Assembly: GCF_905147365.1 (NCBI RefSeq)
Contig: NC_056415.1
Span: 13,968,001-14,032,000, forward strand
Reading direction: 5' to 3'
Length of the DNA: 64,000 bases
DNA from: Aricia agestis
Taxonomy: Eukaryota > Arthropoda > Insecta > Lepidoptera > Lycaenidae
In this document: in pieces, positions 47,998 to 60,300 of the stretch
Layout of the letters: every line of letters starts with the position of its first letter
Numbering within the stretch: position 1 is the stretch's first letter
Made by a program: the position numbers and the translations under genes
The notes under the pieces: model-generated
What the model was told of the DNA's origin: nothing
The model's database searches: none
Seen by the model: only the letters and a program-made list of their open reading frames with translations

Positions 47998-50900
47998 TTA
48001 TCCGGGGCGCCAATCCGGCTCGCGCTTGACGCAAGCGCCGCACGGTGTGAAGTTGACGTGGATGGTGACGGGGTGAAGGGGCGCCGCGCCCGTGCCCTCC
48101 CACGCGCCGTTCCGCGATAAACACGCGCGCTCCACACATAGCGGCACGTAGTATTTACCTGCAAAATTATATATTGATAAATAGACGTATATAGAAAACC
48201 GACATTTTGTCCAGTCTGTTGTTTTTTTTTTTGCTTAGCTGAGTAGGTTAGAGAATAGGGCGATCCGCGGTTGATTTTTAGGAGTCGGCTGGCTCGAAAA
48301 TGCTCTAGAGTCTAGAAAAGTCAAAATCCTAAGATGAAGACAGCCTAGACTGCCAGGCTATCTACATCTTAGGATTTTGACTTTGTTTATTGTTGCGAAT
48401 ACCGCAAAGCAGTTATATGGTACTTATACAAATTACAATACGTCATTCCATTAAGCACAGATGCGGATTGGCCCTTTTTGTGGAGACAGAATAATATATT
48501 TCTTCTGTTAAGCCATAATTGCAGACTTAGATATTGAAACAGAAAAAAATCAAAAAGAAAATGTACTAACCTATCGCATTCAACGCGAAAACTGGTACCA
48601 ACTGCTGCGCCGTAGGCAGCGGCTTCTCATACTGGTGGTGGTGCGGCGACTCGCTCGACGTGTCCTGAACGTACAGATAACCATGGATAATACATTATTA
48701 GATAATATAAAAGATAACATCAGGACATTCATGATAGGCAGATGGCGGACCCACTTTTTTGGTCAGGGATACGTAAGGTCAGTCAAGAACAAGAACCCAA
48801 CCGAAATAAGAGCTACCGTTTTTTTGCTCACTGGATGGCGCAACTGTTGACTAAGGTCCGAAGTATAGCTATTAAAGTCGACTTTATAATAATCTAGAAT
48901 CCCATTTTTTTATTAAATTGAATTTAAATAATATTTCCTTTACTTTTGCTAATTTATTGTTATAACCGAATATTTTTTAATACAATTATTACTTAAGTAT
49001 GTATTTCTTTTCTTAATTTCGCTCTTAAAGCATTTAACATTGATCGCTAAATAATACTTTTTGGGATAATTTTACGAAGGAGATCGCTTTTCAACAGGTA
49101 AATTGCATAAATCTTATATCTTTAAACGAGCAATTCTTGTATATATAATTGGGATCTCGGAATCGGCTCCAACGATTTTCATGAAATTTAGTATATAGGG
49201 GGTTTCGGGGGCGATAAATCGATCTAGCTAGGAATCATTTTTAGAAAATGTCATTTTTGTTGTGTTTTATCGAATACCGAGCAAAGCTCGGTCAAATAGC
49301 TAGTAATAATTTATGTCACGAAGACCGCTACAACCTAGCTACAACCAAAGACTAGTACAAAATAGACGTTTTTTGGACCTCGCGCGACACTAGCGCCTCT
49401 AGCGGAAAATTCACACGCGGAAACACTTCCGAAATATGTACTTAAAAATAAATTACTACTTAAATATTTAAAAGAATTGCATAGTGCATACTGCATAGTA
49501 TTGAGCGCGGCAACCGAATCAAGAAATTCCGTAATGAAAATAAATAAACCTAAAACCGCTGTGCGGTCGGTGCGGCGTTGCAGCCGTGTTTGAATACCGT
49601 GCATCGTCTAACGTCGTTTCAGTTCGGCAGACTATCGGCACGGTTTTTGTGTGCGTGCGACTAGAGTCTAGGCGTATACGAATTATACCTAATTGCATAA
49701 GTTGATAAAAAATGCATGTCCCAGAGTGCCACATCGTATTTTATTTGAAGCGTTTAAGTTTCGCCTAACTCACAAGCGCCGTTGCAAGCGCACCGTCAAC
49801 GCGTGGGCCAACGAGCTGGCGCGGGCGGTGCGCTTGTTTATAGTTTTATACGAGGAGGCGGCAATCGGCATTATGATCATCCACGGAACTCACCTTACTT
49901 ATTGCTTGCCGATCTGTTTCAGTTCTACGTCTTCGGTTTAACGAAGCCTGTAAAAAGCCATTAGCAATTGTTTTACCTGTGGCGAAGTGTCTCTAGCGTC
50001 CTCCGTGGAACCGGAAGTGGATGCCGACGTCGACGCCGGTACGGGTTTATTCGCACGCCGCCGCTTCGTGAACGCGCGAGGACCACGCGTACCATTCTCA
50101 GCTGCCTGAAATCATTAAAGGTGATCGCAAAGTCAGCGACGTACGCAACGCATTTCGTGTAGACAGTAGCGGCGTTAGGGGGAGGCGACGCTGGGCGCCC
50201 AGCGGGGCTAAAATGGTCGCTTTGAACAATCATGACATGATTCATAATATGATTCATTTTTCTAAAATCGAAAAATGCAACTCTGCTTGCAATTCATTTC
50301 TGTATTTTTGTACTGATTTGACATTTGTCAGTTTGACAGTTTTGACAATTCATTTGCTGAATTGATTGAGAGAAATTGCTAAATGTGACCATTTTAGCCC
50401 CGCAGGGCGCTGAATGCAAACAAAAGGGAGCGCCAATTTTTTCAGCACTACCAACACCCTGGGCGCCGAAAAAATCGCGCCCAGGGCGCTGGTAGTGCTA
50501 AAACCGCCACTGAGTGATGAGTCTATAGAATGCATTCGACACGTACGGCGCGTCCGTTGCTGACAAATATGCGATCAGCTTTAGAGATTCTAAGTGATGA
50601 ATCTAAATAAAAAACAAAAAAAAAAACAGAAAATAAAAAACCAACGTAAAAAAATAAAAACGTGATAAAGACGGCTGACGGAACGAATGAAAATAATTTA
50701 TGGTCAAAAGTGCAGAGCCATCTAGCGGTGGACAGCGATAAGATTTATTAGAAATTTGACTGTTGAAACAATGCACCGTTTCACTGCAGCACTCTATTAG
50801 CTCTTGTAATTAAACGAACATTATGATCCTTATTATTATTACATGTATATTGTACAGCAAACATAAAAATAGCATAAAATAAAACGAGGTCAAAATGTAT

Positions 50901-53900
50901 TGTTACCTCCGAATCTTGCGACCTTGAAAACCGTCGCTCTATGGAATTCTTAAACTTGTAGGAGTGTAAGTAGTCATCGTGGTCGGGCTTGCGCACTTTG
51001 CGTAAGTCGCGCTTATGCCTGTCGAGAGGTAGGGGCTCGTCCGCCGGCAAGTCCACTGGCAACAGCGGGACTGGCACTAGAAACATAAGCGGTCTTAAAA
51101 ACAGGAGTTAAGTTAAACGATTAGTTCAATGTGCAAACGATAGATGGCGTTGAACGGTAGTCGCATCGCGTTGTTGTTTTTTGTAACGTTTTTTATGTAC
51201 CGCTTATTTTTATTTCCATTAGGTAATGGAAATAAACAAAGTCACAGTCTTTGTCTGATACAAGAGCCAGGGGGCTGACCCCTTGGCCCTTACTAATCTA
51301 CACAATTACACTAATATGATGAAGAGGTAAAGTTTGTTTTTTTGTTTGTAGGAGGTAATTACTGATACGATTGGTCCGATTTCAATAATTTTAACACCGA
51401 TAGAAAGCTGGTGGGTTCCTGAGTGACATAGGCTATATTTTATGAATAAAAATATGTTTTTTTATCTGAAATTATGTCGTTCTCAGAATTCTACAAGGGG
51501 GAAACCGCGGGCAAAAGCTGGTATTATATATTTCGCTTACTTCTATCACACTCCATCTGGTACATGTCCGCGGGGTGTTCAGGCTCGTAGGGCTCCGAGA
51601 AGGGCGGGGGCTCCGGCCGCTGGATCACGCCCTTCATCACGTAGCCGTGCGAGCTGCTGGACGAGCTCGCCGTCTCCGACGAGGAACCGCCGATGTGGGA
51701 CCTGATCTTCTCCCGGGGAACGCTTCCGTTTGCTGAAATATGTTATTTTATTGTTGCGTTTCTATATTTTATAAATTTCATATGGTGAGTTTATGTACTA
51801 TCAAAGAAGTTGATTCATAAGGCAGATGGTGGACCTACATAATTTGGTCGGTTACGTCAAGGTTTGACGTAACCGACCAAATTATGTAGGTCAGCCGTCA
51901 GATCACGAATAGTCAAGGAGTCATTATAAGTTCATCTGTCACGATTCACGAACTGTCAAATCGTTTTCGAAAATACTTTTGAATAGTCTTAGAGTAAGAC
52001 GCTTTGGGCGCTTGACAGACAAGCTATTATAAACTACGTACCTAACTATAAGTATTGAATTGATATAACCCAACGAAATGACGTAGGTCCGTCAACTGCC
52101 TAGGAATTAATTTCCTCGATGGTACTTTGATACGATGATGGTGCTAGGAGTACAAAATGTAAATGTGCAAAAAAGTTCACTACTAGCATTTTTTACGCTT
52201 TATAAATCTGTTTTATAAAAATGTTAAACGACAAAGACTTTAACCTTTAGTAACAATCTCACAGTGTCGTTGTAGATGCGCCGCCATCTGCACGCACAAG
52301 CCGTCAGCGGGGCCGAACCCCTGAACTTCCACCAGGAATCTCACCGCCTCGCCGACCGCCTCCTGATACCCCACCCTATAGGGCTCCGGCGCCTGGCCCT
52401 CAGCAGCTGTCAACAGAACCCACGGGATCGTACATCTCCCAGCGGGTGGCTCCCGAAAACATTAGCCCTTCAGAATGCATGTACCCAAGACCAATTTACC
52501 AATAACCTACCATAGAAACTGACCGAATTTACCCTTTAAATCAATCCGAGATTTTAGCCCAACCCACTAATATATAAGTATAGTAAATAAATATTCAAAA
52601 ACTAGACTTAGAATTATTTTGTTTATGTCTGGTATTCTCCTGTGTGGTTTACAGTTGTTCAACGTCTAGATGTGGTTCAATTTCGAACTGAATTATGTAA
52701 TTTTCAGGCGGGTCTTTATGCATTGCTTTTCAACTATTCTTAGATTCTGCTTTTGAATTCTGACAGCAATCTCAAAACATTTGAAAGAATCTGAAGAAAA
52801 CTAAGTCAACGGCAGCCGCTTGCTGCAGATATGTGTTATCTACATAGCGGAGCCAAATGATGCAATTGGAGGTACTCAATTCCAGTTAAAATATTTTAAA
52901 CTTCTACTCTGAGTTAAGCTGCAGAATTTGCATGTGTAAAGATCTTAATTAAAAAAAATAATTTATTAAAAATGGAGTTTAAAAAATGTTATTCATCTAA
53001 GTCTACGGTAATTATGATTCAAGTATGTAAAATATAAACAAAACAGCAGGTAAATAAGCAATAAAAATATAGAATTTATGACAAAAAGGCCTTGATCCAA
53101 TGCTTTCTTGCATCTTTTGCAAATCATACTAGTTACTACCTTATCGTCTGCAAAAGTAACATTTTGTCAAATGTTAATTTGCAGACGACGCCAAGTGCAT
53201 TTTATCAAGGCCAACAAAATATAATTTGAGTACCCACCATTTTTGGCTGCTTCGCTACTCAACTTCGCGAATTCTAGAAGTATTTTAAGGAAAAATGTAA
53301 ATTAGTTTGGCACTTATAAAAATGTCAATTAAATTTACATTTTTGACCCCATCACACTAAGGTTTTGGACTAAATCAATTCCCACATCAGTGAATTCAAT
53401 ATTTTGACGCTAAACCTCAGTGTGGCAGGCATATTAACTGACCATTAACTCTATCCTGTAAGAACTTTATATGGCGAATAGCCATTTCTATAATTTCAGT
53501 CTTCTCAACCCTTCCCCTGCCTTTCTTCAAGTACTCTGGCGGTATGAGACGGGACAGATCCGCCAGACAGTTGTTCATCCGATCTCGCCGCCGCTTCTCG
53601 ATAATCCGATGCGACATCGGGTCTTGCTGTAGAGAAAAATATTATTATTGCTTATGAAAATTTAAATGGGCACTAAAAGTATGGTCAACTAAAGTTGCCC
53701 AGTCTTTCTTAGCTTGCTAAAGAGGAGCTTTTTTAAATGTTTAAAGCTAACTTAAACATATTATACTAATATTATAAACATGAAAAGCTGTATCTGTTAG
53801 CTCTTTCTATGTGTAAGCCCCAAGAAAGGACCCCAGTTTTTGTAACCGAAAAATTTTTGGGTTACCGCGCGATAGACGAGTTGTTGTGCAACTTCGTTGA

Positions 53901-54204
53901 ATGTTCTAGTCAGTGACGGATTAACCCTTAATCAAATTAAACAATTGCCTAGGGCATTACGTCTGAGGACGCACCAGAAGAGTTAAGGTTCAAAAACCAA
54001 TTCTAGTTGACATACGGGGCCCACAGGCATAGATTGCTTAGGGCATCAAGTAGTCTTAATCCGTCACTGCATTTAGTGGTATAACTTGCCCTCGAGACCT
54101 TGCCCTTCTTGAGGTAGGCGCCCTGCGGGTACTCCGCCTCGTCCTCTGATGGCGGCGCGTAGTGCACCTCCCCTGGTCGCCCGAAACCATCGTTTGAGTT
54201 GTAG
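47998..54204 (-). CDS. cwo: clockwork orange (cwo), bHLH-Orange transcriptional repressor, N-terminus missing
   Basis: Eight coding exons on the minus strand: 54204-54090, 53626-53443, 52406-52245, 51732-51541, 51076-50907, 50105-49977, 48664-48571 and 48158-47998 (stop TAA 48000-47998). Phases agree at every junction, giving 401 visible codons. The bHLH basic region reads SHRIIEKRRRDRMNNCLADL, continuing to GRGRVEKTEIIEMAIRHIKF, which is close to Drosophila Cwo. An Orange domain follows (PYRVGYQEAVGEAVRFLVEV). Further on are YLHSYKFKNSIERRF and a C-terminal HPVTIHVNF block. Cwo binds E-boxes and represses CLK/CYC targets in the circadian clock (family knowledge). The first exon(s) before SYNSNDGFGRPG are not found up to 64000, so the start may lie beyond the satellite. 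One intron has a GC donor. upSET converges on it. Confidence 0.9.
48316..48384. repeat. Strong hairpin in a cwo intron
   Basis: AAAGTCAAAATCCTAAGATG is followed 28 nt later by its perfect reverse complement CATCTTAGGATTTTGACTTT. Between them AGCCT and AGGCT can pair again, giving a ~68-nt stem-loop. It may be a tiny MITE or a precursor-RNA-like hairpin. Confidence 0.6.
49110..49297 (+). mobile_element. Helitron-like fragment with 3' terminus
   Basis: The body phrase GGCTCCAACGATTTTCATGA ends in the hairpin ACCGAGCAAAGCTCGGT, then CAAATAGCTAGT: a 7-bp stem just before CTAGT, as in Helitron 3' ends. The 5' end is unclear. In a cwo intron. Confidence 0.55.
50204..50401. mobile_element. MITE with GGGGCTAAAATGGTC ends, copy 2
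   Basis: About 94% similar to 43959-44154 by eye. It is inserted within another repeat whose halves flank it (AGTAGCGGCGTTAGGGGGAG...GGGCGCC before; AGGGCGCTG...GGTAGTGCTAAAACCGCCAC after). Confidence 0.75.
51289..51521 (+). mobile_element. Helitron-like element in a cwo intron
   Basis: 5' TCTACACAATTACACTAATA...AGAGG, body GATTGGTCCGATTTCAATAA..., and 3' AACCGCGGGCAAAAGCTGGT. CTGG followed by T fits the Helitron CTRR rule. It ends about 20 bp before the cwo splice donor at 51540. Confidence 0.55.
51795..52125. mobile_element. MITE of the GTACTATC family, copy D
   Basis: GTACTATCAAAGAAGTTGAT, GGCAGATGGTGGACCTACAT, a tight internal hairpin TTGGTCGGTTACGTCAA / TTGACGTAACCGACCAA, and a right end ...GACGTAGGTCCGTCAACTGCC...GATGGTAC. 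In a cwo intron. Confidence 0.6.
52245..52406 (-). CDS. cwo: cwo exon encoding the Orange domain
   Basis: Acceptor ttgacag, donor gttaaa. Product AAEGQAPEPYRVGYQEAVGE followed by AVRFLVEVQGFGPADGLCVQ and MAAHLQRHCEIVTK. The pattern Y-R-x-G-Y-x-E-A...F-L matches Orange domains of Hairy/E(spl)/Cwo proteins. It follows the bHLH exon directly. Confidence 0.88.
53087..53218. mobile_element. Short foldback element in a cwo intron
   Basis: GGCCTTGAT...ATGC and GCAT...ATCAAGGCC are inverted outer arms. A second inner hairpin pairs CGTCTGCAAA with TTTGCAGACG. Non-coding. Confidence 0.45.
53443..53626 (-). CDS. cwo: cwo exon encoding the bHLH domain
   Basis: Acceptor ctacag, donor gtcagt. Encodes QDPMSHRIIEKRRRDRMNNC, ADLSRLIPPEYLKKGRG, VEKTEIIEMAIRHIKFLQDRVN. 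It carries the Glu-Lys-x-x-x-Arg signature (EKRRRDR) that contacts CACGTG E-boxes. Loop and helix 2 are complete. The exon joins in phase 1 to the Orange exon. Confidence 0.92.
53911..54069. mobile_element. MITE with CAGTGACGGATTAA ends
   Basis: CAGTGACGGATTAA at the left and TTAATCCGTCACTG at the right (159 bp). It ends 20 bp from the GC splice donor of the cwo exon at 54090, so the intron donor region is directly next to it. Confidence 0.65.
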
Positions 54205-54721
54205 CTGTAACAAAAAAAAATCATAAAAATACACGAATTATTACACGAAAGATACAATAATAATAATTATTATTATCATGAGTTTTTAAAGGCAATGATT
54301 TCTTAACCCGTAATTGACAATGCCAATGATAGATGGCGCTTTCACATTCTACAATTTAAAACAAAAAGGGAAATTACTAATATTTTTAATACATTCTTAT
54401 TATAATTAAAACTTGGACTTAAAATTACACCATACAGTAATTATTTAAATGCAAAAAAATGTTGCTAATTGTTCAAAGAAATTATTAATCTAGTCAACAC
54501 TAGATGGAGCTGCAGTTGGTATTCATAATTCAGTATTCAACTATTCACTAATGGCCGATACGAGATAAGCTCTTAAGATAAGTAAAATAAAACCAGGATA
54601 TTTTTAGAATTGGTGGCAAATACGTAAAATATAACAACTTTAACCTTACAAAAAGTTTGAATTAAAGAATAACGACATTGACCTTGTTGTCTCGATTATA
54701 CTGACCTCAATTGCTTTAGGT

Positions 54722-54858
54722 ATAGTCTGTCAAAAAAGTGAAGAAATTAAAAATTGGCAACATCGTATTGTCATCCCTTTTTACTTAGATTGATTTGAAA
54801 GGAATGACGCTATTATATTGCCACTTTTTAATTTCTTCACTTTTTTGACAGACTATTA
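54722..54858. mobile_element. Short MITE of the TATAGTCYGTC family
   Basis: TATAGTCTGTCAAAAAAGTG and its mirror CACTTTTTTGACAGACTA enclose about 70 bp related to 1436-1590 (CATCCCTTTTTACTTAGATT, GGAATGACGC). Same family as 1357-1620. Confidence 0.65.
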
Positions 54859-55021
54859 TAGATTTGTGTAGTTTGTACATATATTAATGCAATTGATTTT
54901 TGCTTAGTACATCGATATCTTCTCATTGAACATAACATTAATATAGGGGAGAATATTTTATGAATTATGACGAAAGCAAAAACAGAAGCAAAAATTTTCC
55001 TACTTTAGGCCTCGTTATCTA

Positions 55022-55250
55022 CACTATCTACATCTACACTAATAATATTATAAAGAGGAAAACTTTGTTTGTCTAATTGTAATGAATAGGCTCAAAAACT
55101 ACTGGACCGATTTTTAAAATTCTTTCACCATTCGAAAGCTACATTATCCACGAGTAACATAGGCTAAATTTTATTTAGGAAAAAAATAGGTTCCCGTAAG
55201 ATATTTGGGTTTTTCGGAGACAAGGTGTAAAAAATCGACCAGAGAAGTTA
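55022..55250 (+). mobile_element. Helitron-like 5' fragment
   Basis: TCTACACTAATAATATTATAAAG...CTACTGGACCGATTTTTAAA...GTAACATAGGCTAAATTTTA: body phrases shared with 51289-51521. The 3' end was not found. Confidence 0.4.
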
Positions 55251-55963
55251 GTTATTTTGCGTACGCTGCCTAAACTATAAAAGATAGAACCATAAAATGT
55301 TCTAATTAATTGTAAATCTTATAAATATCTACAAAAAAGTCCGCGACACACTATACCTATCTATGTCGAGTGAGGCACAACAACAATTTTTTTTATTTAA
55401 AAAATCTTGAATTTTTTGGACTACATATAAACGCGTTTATTTTACTCATGCTATTAATCCTTATCAAAAAAATTTATTTAATCACTAAGTACAGTTTATG
55501 TAGATAATATTTCGTCTTTGAATGACTAAAATTGGACGTTTGGTTTTAAAGTTATGGCAAAATTAAAATATGTATGCACGGCCCGTTGCAAAGTGGGCAT
55601 CATCAAGGGGAGTTTAGATCTATTAGTTCTTTTCAGAGCTTAGAATATTACACGCTATTAACATTTTCTTAAATATTTGAAAATGCCTAAAGAGCCAGGT
55701 CGGACGACCATGGCGCCATACTTATAAGTTAAGTATATTATATTAGTCACTTCAATAAAATAATATGGGCAAAAAAAAAAAATTAAAACCAACTAGTTTG
55801 AAAGTAAAAGATTGCCGACTGACTCAACGTTACGACTTACGTCGTTGTACTCTGAGCGAGCAGATAACGCAAACAAAAGCAATATTTTGTCTGCTTTATG
55901 TCTCGTCTGTAAAAAAATAATAATTAAACCAATCAGCGTATCAATCAGCACCAACTAACTTTA

Positions 55964-56425
55964 ACTATAACTGTAACTTTAGCTTTTACTTTAACTATAA
56001 CTACAGTGCAAAATGACAAATATTTGGTTAAAGTTAAATATGGCGTCCAATTTAACCTCCGCTCATAAGTGTATCTGAAAATTTACTATGTTTTACTGTA
56101 GCTTCAAAAAAATAAACGCAACAGACATCTGTGAATTTCTCCGGTTAAAGTTAAGTTAATAGGCCAAACCTACGCGACCGCGACTGCGAAGCGGAGCGTC
56201 AAGTTGTCAAATGTGTGTTTTGTATACAAAAGTTAATAGGCCAAACCTACGCGACCGCGACTACGAAGCGGAGCGTCAAGTTGTCAAATGTGTGTTTTGT
56301 ATACAAAACACACATTTGACAACTTGACGCTCCGCTTCGCAGTCGCGGTCGCGTAGGTTTGGCCTAAGCTTTAAAGCTAAAGGACGCCATATTTAACTAT
56401 AACCATAACTTTAACTTTAACCACG
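55964..56425. mobile_element. MITE with TTTAAC-rich arms, invaded by a perfect palindrome
   Basis: GGTTAAAGTTAAATATGGCG (56024 on) is mirrored by CGCCATATTTAACTATAACC (56386 on), with outer ACTTTAACTATAACTGT-type arms. Inside, 56158-56366 is a separate insertion. Confidence 0.5.
56158..56366. mobile_element. Palindromic element with a partial direct duplication
   Basis: TTAATAGGCCAAACCTACGC...GTGTGTTTTGTATACAAAA occurs twice in direct order (56156 and 56230), then once inverted, so the second and third copies form an almost perfect palindrome with 66-bp arms. The first is an extra left arm. Confidence 0.65.
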
Positions 56426-56489
56426 CCTCTGGTGCATCCCAACCTTAGATTCGACCTAGATCGAAAAGTGTATGTGTAAGTGTATGGCG

Positions 56490-56690
56490 GTATTGGGAAT
56501 TTTTGCAATACCGGTATTGATTTTTCAAAAACCGGTATTCCGGTTTTTCGGTATTTTTGCGGTATTTCTTTAATTAATCAATCGAATAAACAAAAAACCA
56601 TTAAAATCAACTTGTTTATTTAAAGTTTAACAGTTAAACAGTGTTTTGTTCCTTACTAAACAAATGTAACTAAAAAAAAAAAAAAAACAA
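56490..56690. repeat. ACCGGTATT-rich repeat fragment
   Basis: Clustered GGTATT/AATACC/ACCGGT motifs then a poly(A) stretch (56672-56689). Probably a transposon edge; family unknown. Confidence 0.4.
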
Positions 56691-56726
56691 TATATCGATT
56701 GTTTACGACCGCTGAAGGACGTAGAC

Positions 56727-56745
56727 CACGTGTTGACATCACGTG
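56727..56745. promoter_or_regulatory. Tandem perfect E-boxes (CACGTG-N7-CACGTG)
   Basis: CACGTG at 56727-56732 and 56740-56745 separated by TTGACAT. Tandem E-boxes with 6-7 nt spacing are the arrangement used by CLOCK:BMAL1/CYC at clock genes (established knowledge). The site is about 2.5 kb 5' of the first visible cwo exon. It may alternatively lie in a transposon edge. Confidence 0.45.
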
Positions 56746-57118
56746 TAGAATATTATAAGACCGTGTGTCGCCCTGTTTACTACTACTTAAAGTGTTATAA
56801 AATATGTTGAACTGTGATCGAATCACGAGGCTATCACAATCCATATTAATATAGTTAATATTATAACGCGAAAGTGTGTCTGTCTGTCTGCCTGTTACCT
56901 TTTCACGTCCAAACTTGTAGCTTGGACCCTTTGATTATATATAGTGTAGTATTAAGTATATAATCAAAGCTTTGACCTTACGGGAATACGTTTCCCCACT
57001 TTACTCTTACCATACCTACCAACCCTAGCAGGTACTAACTAGGTAGGTATGTATTCGTGATTAAAACTATGGCCCTAAACGTCTCTGGTGAGGCGTAAAC
57101 CGGTCTATCCTCAGAGCA

Positions 57119-57246
57119 ATTAAGAGGATGCACCAGGGGCTAGAGAAATGAAAAAAAAGTACGTGTAATATCTATAGCTGTCTCCCTTACCTCAAGCCTA
57201 TACCGCAGAACGCGATAGAGACAATTGCAGAAAATCCAGAAAATCA
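57119..57246. repeat. 128-bp repeat, inverted copy of 39941-40068
   Basis: ATTAAGAGGATGCACCAGGG ... AGCTGTCTCCCTTACCTCAA ... GCAGAAAATCCAGAAAATCA. It differs from the intron-9 copy at few sites. Confidence 0.6.
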
Positions 57247-57391
57247 TGTGCCTGAAGTTCCGAACGTTCAAGTGAACGAATTAGCTACAAACAAAAACAA
57301 CTTATCTTGTGTATCAAAATATAATATGCATCATAGTGAGATAAGGGTACACTTTTAGAGGGTGCAAATGTTATTTCTAACTCAAAAAATA

Positions 57392-60300
57392 GTCACCCCT
57401 AAAACCCACCCTTATAATTCCAAGTCGATTTTCTTCCACCCCACAGTGATTGAAAATTCTAAAAAAAATCATGCTAGTATATTTATAGATCCTACATACG
57501 ATGGTAATATTTTCAACTTGCGGACTCACCCCTAAAACTTACCCTTAAAATTCAAAGTCGATTTTCTCCCACACCACAGTGATTGAAAATTCTAAAAAAA
57601 TTCATGCTAGTATACTTATAGATCCTACATACGATGGTAATATTTTCAACTTGCGGACTCAGCCCTAAAAATTACCCTTAAAATTCAAAGTCGATTTTCT
57701 CCCACACCACAGTGATTGAAAATTCTAAAAAAATTCATGCTAGTATATTTTAAGATCCTACATACGATGGAAATATTTTCAACTTGCGGACTCACCCCTA
57801 AAACTCACCCTTAAAATTCAAAGTCGATTTTCTCGCACACCACAGTGATTGAAAATTCTAAAAAAATTCATCCTAGTATACTTATAGATCCTACATACGA
57901 TGGTAATATTTTCAACTTGCGGACTCACCCCTAAAACGTACCCTTAAAATTCAAAGTCGATTTTCTACCATACCACAGTGATTGAAAATTCTAAAAAAAT
58001 TCATGCTAGTATACTTATAGATCCTACATACGATGGTAATATTTTCAACTTGCGGACTTACCCCTAAAAATTACCCTTAAAATTCAAAGTCGATTTTCTC
58101 CCACACCACAGTGATTAAAAATTCTAAAAAAAATCATGCTAGTATACTTATAGATCCTACATACGATGGTAATATTTTCAACTTGCGGACTCACCCCTAA
58201 AACTTACCCTTAAAATTCAAAGTCGATTTTCTACCATACCACAGTGATTGAAAATTCTAAACAAATTCATGCTAGTATACTTATAGATCCTACATACGAT
58301 GGTAATATTTTCAACTTGCGGACTCACCCCTAAAAATTACCCTTAAAATTCAAAGTCGATTTTCTCCCACACCACAGTGATTGAATATTCTAAAAAAATT
58401 CATGCTAGTACACTTATAGATCCTACATACGATGGTAATATTTTCAACTTGCGGACTCACCCCTAAAACTTACCCTTAAAATTCAAAGTCGATTTTCTAC
58501 CATACCACAGTGATTGAAAATTCTAAAAAAATTCATGCTAGTATACTTATAGATCCTACATACGATGGTAATATTTTCAACTTGCGGACTCACCCCTAAA
58601 AATTACCCTTAAAATTCAAAGTCGATTTTCTCCCACACCACAGTGATTGAAAATTCTAAAAAAAATCATGCTAGTATATTTTAAGATCCTACATACGATG
58701 GTAATATTTTCAACTTGCGGACTCACCCCTAAAACTTACCCTTAAAATTCAAAGTCGATTTTCTACCATACCACAGTGATTGAAAATTCTAAAAAAATTC
58801 ATGCTAGTATACTTATAGATCCTACATACGATGGTAATATTTTCAACTTGCGGACTCACCCCTAAAAATTACCCTTAAAATTCAAAGTCGATTTTCTACC
58901 ATACCACAGTGATTGAAAATTCTAAAAAATTTCATGCTAGTATACTTATAGATCCTACATACGATGGTAATATTTTCAACTTGCGGACTCACCCCTAAAA
59001 CTTACCCTTAAAATTCAAAGTCGATTTTCTCCCACACCACAGTGATTGAAAATTCTAAAAAAATTCATGCTAGTATATTTTAAGATCCTACATTTATTAC
59101 GATGGTAATATTTTCAACTTGCGGACTCACCCCTAAAACTTACCCTTAAAATTCAAAGTCGATTTTCTACCATACCACAGTGATTGAAAATTCTAAAAAA
59201 ATTCATGCTAGTATACTTATAGATCCTACATACGATGGTAATATTTTCAACTTGCGGACTCACCCCTAAAAATTACCCTTAAAATTCAAAGTCGATTTTC
59301 TACCATACCACAGTGATTGAAAATTCTAAAAAATTTCATGCTAGTATACTTATAGATCCTACATACGATGGTAATATTTTCAACTTGCGGACTCACCCCT
59401 AAAACTTACCCTTAAAATTCAAAGTCGATTTTCTCCCACACCACAGTGATTGAAAATTCTAAAAAAATTTATGCTAGTATATTTTAAGATCCTACATTTA
59501 TTACGATGGTAATATTTTCAACTTGCGGACTCACCCCTAAAACTTACCCTTAAAATTCAAAGTCGATTTTCTACCATACCACAGTGATTGAAAATTCTAA
59601 AAAAATTCATGCTAGTATACTTATAGATCCTACATACGATGGTAATATTTTCAACTTGCGGACTCACCCCTAAAAATTACCCTTAAAATTCAAAGTCGAT
59701 TTTCTCCCACACCACAGTGATTGAAAATTCTAAAAAAATTCATGCTAGTATATTTTAAGATCCTACATACGATGGAAATATTTTCAACTTGCGGACTCAC
59801 CCCTAAAACTCACCCTTAAAATTCAAAGTCGATTTTCTCCCACACCACAGTGATTGAAAATTCTAAAAAAATTCATCCTAGTATACTTATAGATCCTACA
59901 TACGATGGTAATATTTTCAACTTGCGGACTCACCCCTAAAACGTACCCTTAAAATTCAAAGTCGATTTTCTACCATACCACAGTGATTGAAAATTCTAAA
60001 AAAATTCATGCTAGTATACTTATAGATCCTACATACGATGGTAATGTTTTCAACTTGCGGACTCACCCCTAAAACTTACCCTTAAAATTCAAAGTCGATT
60101 TTCTACCATACCACAGTGATTGAAAATTCTAAAAAAATTCATACTAGTATACTTATAGATCCTACATACGATGGTAATATTTTCAACTTGCGGACTCACC
60201 CCTAAAAATTACCCTTAAAATTCAAAGTCGATTTTCTCCCACACCACAGTGATTGAAAATTCTAAAAAAATTCATGCTAGTATACTTATAGATCCTACAT

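Noticed and set aside
49693..49964. Overlapping 60-82-aa ORFs in the cwo intron
   Set aside because: No domain, no splice-site support, and located inside an intron with repeat fragments.
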